Part shown: in pieces, positions 33,551 to 38,022 of the stretch
How positions within the stretch are numbered: the first letter of the stretch is position 1
Layout of the letters: each line of letters begins with the position of its first letter
Origin: an uncultured Armatimonadota bacterium
Lineage (GTDB): Bacteria; Armatimonadota; Armatimonadia; Armatimonadales; Armatimonadaceae
Direction of reading: 5' to 3'
NCBI GenBank assembly: GCA_903910385.1
Contig: CAIVZM010000047.1
Coordinates: forward strand, 1-38,022
DNA length: 38,022 nucleotides
Position numbers and translations under genes: made by a program
Notes under the pieces: generated by a model
The model's input: only the letters and a program-made list of their open reading frames with translations
Told to the model about the DNA's origin: nothing
Database searches by the model: none

Positions 33551-36049
33551 ATGTTGTTTTTTCTCCGCTTGCTCTGTCTACTTTTTTTCTGCCAATTTAC
33601 CCCTGCACTCTTTGCACAGACTCCACCCGAATTCCGGGAAGGTCTGGCGATTTCCCGCGTCGCTCAGGGGGGACGTCGCCCTTTTTCACCGGATGCCATC
33701 GCGGCGCAGATGACTCGCGGAACTTTTGGATTTCCTCAACTGGGAGATAAGGTTACCGTTGCCGATGGACAGACGAAGTCATGGGAACACGTGGAAGCTG
33801 ATGCCCAGGGAAGTTTCGATCTCAAATCTTTTGCGGGAGGTTACCTGTATCTGACGGCAGAGGCGCCCGTCGCACGAATCGCAATTCTGGAAGCCACCGG
33901 ACAGGCGATGGTCTATGTCAACGGCGAACCTCGGGCGGTAGCCGCTTACGGAAGCGGGCGACTGAAGGGTGACGGCGCGGACGCTCCGATACAGATGCCG
34001 GTTCTGCTCAATGCTGGCAGGAATACCTTCCTGTTCGCCGGAGGTCGCAATTCCATTGCGGCGCGATTGAGTTATCCTAAAAAGCCTCTGTTCTTTCAGG
34101 CACAGGAATCGACTTTACCGGATATACGGGTCGGTGAAACAGGCGAAATGTGGGCGTCTTCCGTCGTCGCCAACGCTACGGAAAAGACAACGTCCCGCCT
34201 GACAATTTCCGCCGTCATCGAAGCGGGCGGGAAAAGTAGGACTGTACAGACCACGATTCCGCCGATTGCGCCGCTGACGGTACGCAAAGTCGCCTTCCGC
34301 ATCGCCGCTCCTCCGGGGTTGACCACAGGCGAGCCAAAGCTTCAACTGGCGCTGGTGAAAGAGAGCGTTGTGCAGGATACCTCGTCGCTTTCGCTGAGAA
34401 TCCGAAAGCCGGAGGAAACCTTTAAGCGCACCTTTATCAGCCAGATCGATGGTAGTGTCCAGTATTTTGGCGTTCGCCCCGCTCTCAAGCCCGGTTCCAC
34501 CAATGGTCTGATCATTTCCCTGCATGGCGCAGGCGTGGAGGCTATCGGGCAGGCGGATGCCTATGGACCGAAGGACGATATCACTATAGTCGCCCCGACG
34601 AACCGTCGCCCCTTCGGGTTCGACTGGGAGGACATTGGGCGGCGCGATGCGCTCGAAGTCATTGATATTGCACGGCGCGAAATCCAGCATGATCCAGCGC
34701 GGGTCGCTCTGACCGGGCATTCTATGGGAGGACACGGGACATGGGCGCTGGGCAGTCTCTTCCCCGACCAGTTCGCCGCCATAGCGCCTTCGGCAGGTTG
34801 GGTATCGTTCGCCACTTACGCCGGTGGCGTTTCCGCGCCTGTGACAATTTCCGCTTCCCCCGAGACTCTGGAACAAACCCTCCTGCGGGGAGCCAATCTG
34901 CACGATACGGATCAACGGGTTCGGAACCTGTTGAATTTCCCCATCTTCATTTTGCATGGGGATGCGGATGATAATGTGCCGGTTACCGAAGCGCGTCATA
35001 TGCGACAATCGCTACTGGAGCAGGGACATAAACGCGTCGCTTACCATGAGGAATCGGGCGCAGGTCACTGGTGGGACGCTTCTCCTGCTCCCGGCGCTGA
35101 TGCCGTCGATTATGCCCCGATGATGATGTTGCTATCGAATTCGCGTATCGCTCCCCCGCAGGAAAGATATGAAGCTTCCCTGACAACCGCCAATCCCGCC
35201 GTTTCCAGCAGGAACGGATGGCTAACAGTAGTTCAGCAAGAATCTTCTCTCCATTTTTCATCGGCGCAATTCGTCATTGACGGGATAGACCATATCCTGC
35301 GCGGCAGTTCTCGTAACGTCCGCCGTCTTCGCATCGACTCCTCGCTTCTGCCCACTGTAACCAATAAGCGCATGGTAGAAATTGACGGACAAGTTATTCC
35401 GGTTAGCGCAAAAGGATACTGGGATTTCCAGAAAAAAGACAAGATATGGAAGTCGTCAGGTCCGGTTCCCTCTTCCGAGAAGAATACGGCACGCGGAGGG
35501 TCATTCAAGGAAGTCTTCGCCAATCGCATTGCGCTGGTCTACGGCACCAAAGGGACGCCGGAGGAAAACCGGTGGATGCTCGCACGCGCACGTTTCGATG
35601 GTGAAATTTTCCTGTATCGCGGCAATGGCTCTCCGGATATCCTGTCCGATAGCGAATACCTCGCGCAACGTTCGAGTGGATCGCGCAATGTTCTTGTCTA
35701 TGGCAATAAAGATGCGAACGCCGCCTGGGCGGCATTGTTGAGCGATAGCCCGATTCAGATGACACGGGGACGAATCTCCGGCATCGCCATGGAAGGGAAG
35801 AGCGACAATCTCGCCATCGCCTTCGTTCGTCCCGTACGAAATTCCGATACGGTTCTGGTCGCTGCGGTCGGAGGAACCGATATTGTGGGCATGAGGGCGA
35901 CTGATCGTCTGCCCTACTTCACTTCCGGTGCGGCTTTCCCGGATTGGGTCGTTTTCGATGCCCGTGCGGTCGAACAAGGCGCTTCGGCGGTCTTAAAGGC
36001 AGGATATTTCGACCCAGAGTGGAAATTGCCCGGTGAGAAACGTCCCTGA
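33551..36049 (+). CDS. Secreted alpha/beta hydrolase, S9-peptidase-like
   Basis: 832 residues with a signal peptide (LRLLCLLFFCQFTPALFAQ). Residues about 25-300 form a beta-rich region, probably Ig or jelly-roll type, without a named domain. The alpha/beta-hydrolase domain follows (about 310-530): oxyanion loop SLHGAGVEA, nucleophile elbow GHSMGGHG with Ser391, Asp473 in LHGDADDNVP, and His506 in GAGHWW. The pattern fits the prolyl oligopeptidase or esterase class; the substrate is unknown. The C-terminal 300 residues (about 540-832) are unrecognised, with repeated strand-helix units such as NRWMLARARFDGEIFLYRGNG. The stop and the ATG of the next gene overlap as TGATG, so the two are coupled. 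No ribosome-binding site precedes the start. Confidence 0.85.
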   Translation: MLFFLRLLCLLFFCQFTPALFAQTPPEFREGLAISRVAQGGRRPFSPDAIAAQMTRGTFGFPQLGDKVTVADGQTKSWEHVEADAQGSFDLKSFAGGYLYLTAEAPVARIAILEATGQAMVYVNGEPRAVAAYGSGRLKGDGADAPIQMPVLLNAGRNTFLFAGGRNSIAARLSYPKKPLFFQAQESTLPDIRVGETGEMWASSVVANATEKTTSRLTISAVIEAGGKSRTVQTTIPPIAPLTVRKVAFRIAAPPGLTTGEPKLQLALVKESVVQDTSSLSLRIRKPEETFKRTFISQIDGSVQYFGVRPALKPGSTNGLIISLHGAGVEAIGQADAYGPKDDITIVAPTNRRPFGFDWEDIGRRDALEVIDIARREIQHDPARVALTGHSMGGHGTWALGSLFPDQFAAIAPSAGWVSFATYAGGVSAPVTISASPETLEQTLLRGANLHDTDQRVRNLLNFPIFILHGDADDNVPVTEARHMRQSLLEQGHKRVAYHEESGAGHWWDASPAPGADAVDYAPMMMLLSNSRIAPPQERYEASLTTANPAVSSRNGWLTVVQQESSLHFSSAQFVIDGIDHILRGSSRNVRRLRIDSSLLPTVTNKRMVEIDGQVIPVSAKGYWDFQKKDKIWKSSGPVPSSEKNTARGGSFKEVFANRIALVYGTKGTPEENRWMLARARFDGEIFLYRGNGSPDILSDSEYLAQRSSGSRNVLVYGNKDANAAWAALLSDSPIQMTRGRISGIAMEGKSDNLAIAFVRPVRNSDTVLVAAVGGTDIVGMRATDRLPYFTSGAAFPDWVVFDARAVEQGASAVLKAGYFDPEWKLPGEKRP

Positions 36050-36666
36050 TGGAAACGTTGGACAGAGAAACGTTGGACAGAGAAACGTTCTGCGCTGACG
36101 CGTTTAGAGATGAATGGGAGGGCGTTTGGAACGCCCTCCGGGACGGCGTCGCAACGCGTAAGAGTCCGTTTCATACCTTCACTCTTGCCACTGTCAATGA
36201 AGAAGGCGAACCGGACGCCCGCACCGTTATTCTCCGGGGCGCGGATGAAACGGAACGCGTCATTGCCTGTCAGGGCGATATCCGCTCTCCGAAATTTCGT
36301 CAGATTCGCCTTCATTCCACAGTGGTCGCCGTATTATATAGCGTTCCTGACAAACGTCAGATTCGACTGCGCGGCAGCGCGGAAATCCGGCACGAGGATA
36401 CACATACGGAAGCGAGATGGAGCCGGATGTACCCGATGAGCCGTGAAGTCTATCGGACTCCCTTCGCTCCCGGCGAATTGTTATCCGGCGATTCTTCCCA
36501 GATTTCTGACCCAGTTCCGCTGGAGCAGGCTTACCATCACTTCGCGACGATACAGATCAAGATCACCGAAATCGATACGCTTTTCCTTTCGGCGGACGGT
36601 CACCGCCGAACGCGCTTCGATTGCTCAACGGGGCATCCGATTACCGCGCATCGTATCGCCCCATGA
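36049..36666 (+). CDS. Pyridoxamine 5'-phosphate oxidase-like flavoprotein
   Basis: 205 residues, cytoplasmic. The split-barrel FMN-binding fold shows FHTFTLATVNEEGEPDARTV, VILRGADETERVIACQGDIR with RSPKFRQIRLHSTVVAVLY, and RQIRLRGSAEIRHED; these are the strands and phosphate contacts of PNPOx-type proteins. The final GHRRTRFD may contribute to cofactor binding. Members range from true PdxH to uncharacterised FMN or heme-binding proteins; the sequence does not carry all PdxH residues, so I do not assign pdxH. The first 15 residues (METLDRETLDRETF) arise from a 15-base tandem repeat. It is coupled to the hydrolase upstream by TGATG, and tgt starts 54 bases downstream. Confidence 0.8.
   Translation: METLDRETLDRETFCADAFRDEWEGVWNALRDGVATRKSPFHTFTLATVNEEGEPDARTVILRGADETERVIACQGDIRSPKFRQIRLHSTVVAVLYSVPDKRQIRLRGSAEIRHEDTHTEARWSRMYPMSREVYRTPFAPGELLSGDSSQISDPVPLEQAYHHFATIQIKITEIDTLFLSADGHRRTRFDCSTGHPITAHRIAP
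36052..36089 (+). repeat. 15-bp tandem repeat at the PNPOx-like gene start
   Basis: GAAACGTTGGACAGA occurs at 36052-36066 and 36067-36081, followed by a partial copy GAAACGTT at 36082-36089. The unit is a multiple of three, so each copy adds five residues without changing frame. It overlaps the translation start region. Confidence 0.85.
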
Positions 36667-36709
36667 CATATTGGATTGTAGTCAGGGCAAGGGGTAGCGG
36701 TTAGTTGTA

Positions 36710-36715
36710 TAACGT
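36710..36715 (+). promoter_or_regulatory. TAACGT/TATAAC box upstream of tgt
   Basis: TAACGT lies five bases before the ATG at 36721, within TATAACGT. No ribosome-binding site is visible. It may serve a leaderless tgt transcript or be a chance match. Confidence 0.25.
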
Positions 36716-36720
36716 ATCCG

Positions 36721-37857
36721 ATGAGCATTTTTACTTTACATAAAACAGCGTCCGACTGTGCGGCGCGACGTGGAACGCTTCAATTGCCACACGCAACGGT
36801 CGAGACGCCGGTGTTTATGCCGGTCGGGACACATGGAACGGTCAAGGCGATGACGTTCGAAGATATCACGGAACTGGGGTATCGTCTGATCCTGGGCAAC
36901 ACCTTCCACCTGTATCTGCGCCCCGGTTCCGGACGAATCGCCAACTTTGGCGGCCTACACCGTTTCATCGGCTGGGATGGGGCGATGCTGACCGATTCCG
37001 GGGGCTATCAGGTGTTCTCACTCAAGGATTTGAGGAAAATCACCGAGGAGGGAGTCCGTTTCCAATCCCCGCTGGATGGTTCGTACCATGACTTTACACC
37101 GGAAAATGTTATGCGGATCGAACATGAACTGGGTGCGGATATTATTATGGCGTTCGATGAATGCCCTCCGTACCCTGCGACCTGGGAATATGCGCATGAT
37201 TCCATGCTCCGCACCCATAGGTGGATGGAGCGTTGCGTCGCGGAACATGAGCGGTTGGGCGGAGATGCCTCCGGTTCTCTGCTGTTCGGAATCGTTCAGG
37301 GCGGGGTTTATGAAGATTTGCGCCAGCAGTCCGCCGAGTTTATGGGCTCAATACCGACCCCCGGTATCGCTATCGGTGGCGTCTCGGTAGGTGAGCCTCC
37401 AGAGGAGATGAGACGCGTCCTCGATCTGACCATGCCATATTTGCCAAGTGATAGACCGCGATACCTGATGGGGGTCGGGACTCCAACCGATCTTCTGGAT
37501 TCCGTGATGCGCGGCGTCGATATGTTCGACTGCGTCTTACCCACACGCATCGCACGGAATGGAACGCTTTACACCTCACAGGGCAGAGTCAATATCGCCA
37601 ATGCGAAGTGGGCGAATGAAGCGGGTCCGATTGATCCTGCCTGCGCCTGTCGCGTTTGTCGTCGTCATTCCGCCGCTTACTTACGCCACCTGCACCAGTG
37701 CAACGAAATTCTGGGAGCTCAACTGGCGACATACCATAATCTGCATTTTTACGCCAGACTCATGGAAGGTATCCGAAGCGCCATAGAAACCGATAGCTTT
37801 CTAACATTCCGAGCGCAATGTCTGGCAAACTGGTCTACGGACGAGGAAAAGAAATGA
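36721..37857 (+). CDS. tgt: Queuine/preQ1 tRNA-ribosyltransferase
   Basis: 378 residues, a TIM-barrel enzyme that exchanges guanine 34 of Asp, Asn, His and Tyr tRNAs for preQ1 (bacterial type). Asp92 in LTDSGGYQVFSL is the general base, and Asp270 in FDCVLPTRIARNG the nucleophile. GGVSVGEPPEEM binds substrate. The zinc site is Cys308, Cys310 and Cys313 (CACRVC) with His339 in HNLHFYARLM. The length and all key residues are intact. It starts 54 bases after the PNPOx-like gene, and no other queuosine gene (queA, yajC) follows within the window. Confidence 0.97.
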   Translation: MSIFTLHKTASDCAARRGTLQLPHATVETPVFMPVGTHGTVKAMTFEDITELGYRLILGNTFHLYLRPGSGRIANFGGLHRFIGWDGAMLTDSGGYQVFSLKDLRKITEEGVRFQSPLDGSYHDFTPENVMRIEHELGADIIMAFDECPPYPATWEYAHDSMLRTHRWMERCVAEHERLGGDASGSLLFGIVQGGVYEDLRQQSAEFMGSIPTPGIAIGGVSVGEPPEEMRRVLDLTMPYLPSDRPRYLMGVGTPTDLLDSVMRGVDMFDCVLPTRIARNGTLYTSQGRVNIANAKWANEAGPIDPACACRVCRRHSAAYLRHLHQCNEILGAQLATYHNLHFYARLMEGIRSAIETDSFLTFRAQCLANWSTDEEKK

Positions 37858-38022
37858 AGCGCGATATTCTACCTTCATAAATATAACGTCAGTTCGGGAT
37901 AAGGATTCATATCAACTGGCGACGAAGAGAGTTTTTACCTCTCAATATTGCTGATGGTGAACTCGGTATTCTTCGCCCGACAGGTGATAAATTCGTGGTG
38001 CGGTGTCGCTTCGCCCGCAAAG
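37858..38022. other. Window-end stretch, no assignable gene
   Basis: 165 bases after tgt. A weak inverted repeat GAGAG/CTCTC lies near 37926-37943. Beyond 37945 several frames on both strands stay open to the edge, so the end of a neighbouring gene may lie here, but no frame shows a recognisable motif or a start with a ribosome-binding site. Confidence 0.3.

Noticed and set aside
34115-35008. 297-codon open frame on the minus strand inside the hydrolase gene
   Set aside because: It is antisense to a well-supported hydrolase with intact catalytic residues, shows no family motif and has atypical composition.
1-38022. tRNA, rRNA, CRISPR or mobile-element content
   Set aside because: No cloverleaf, array of spaced repeats, transposase motif or terminal inverted repeat was recognised on reading the sequence.

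Overview
The window reads as chromosomal DNA of a diderm (outer-membrane) bacterium with moderate GC content. It carries a near-complete lipid A and outer-membrane assembly locus, lipoyl synthase, tRNA-guanine transglycosylase and periplasmic FlgT/LPP20-type proteins. Gene content and style (many secreted proteins, OmpH-BamA-TamB-Lpx clustering, putative leaderless starts) would fit Armatimonadota or a neighbouring lineage, but that is an inference; no rRNA or marker gene here settles it. No tRNA, rRNA, CRISPR array, insertion sequence or prophage gene was seen, and no stretch over 300 bases lacks a gene.

Layout. At 1-1257, on the minus strand, a DUF2071-type gene precedes a truncated aldo/keto reductase. 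At 1447-5742, on the plus strand, there is a three-gene operon of exported proteins: an LPP20-like protein, a CsgG-like protein with a FlgT-C-like end, and a protein with a FlgT-N-like domain. At 5763-9848, on the minus strand, lie a GAF-GAF-SpoIIE phosphatase, an M3 oligoendopeptidase and a small ABM monooxygenase. At 9947-12030, on the minus strand, lie a DsbA-like thioredoxin-fold protein coupled to an FAH-family enzyme, then a small unknown protein. At 12188-14612, on the plus strand, a GT4 glycosyltransferase is paired with an alpha-barrel, glycosidase-like protein.

From 33.5 kb down to 14.66 kb, thirteen minus-strand genes follow each other: lipA, tamB, an ECF sigma factor, bamA, ompH, a coiled-coil lipoprotein, lpxD, lpxC, fabZ, lpxA, lpxB, msbA-like and a DUF374 acyltransferase. 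Together they cover barrel insertion (BamA), periplasmic chaperoning (OmpH), lipid transport (TamB), the first acylation, deacetylation and disaccharide steps of lipid A, and lipid flipping (MsbA). The sigma factor in the middle is a candidate envelope-stress regulator.

At 33551-37857, on the plus strand, a secreted alpha/beta hydrolase is translationally coupled to a PNPOx-like flavoprotein and followed by tgt.

The most interesting signals are the FlgT-like exported triad outside any flagellar context, the ECF sigma factor inside the outer-membrane cluster, a tandem OmpH plus OmpH-like lipoprotein, a recurrent TANNNT box 5-8 nt before start codons that suggests leaderless mRNAs, and several hairpins or palindromes at regulatory positions.
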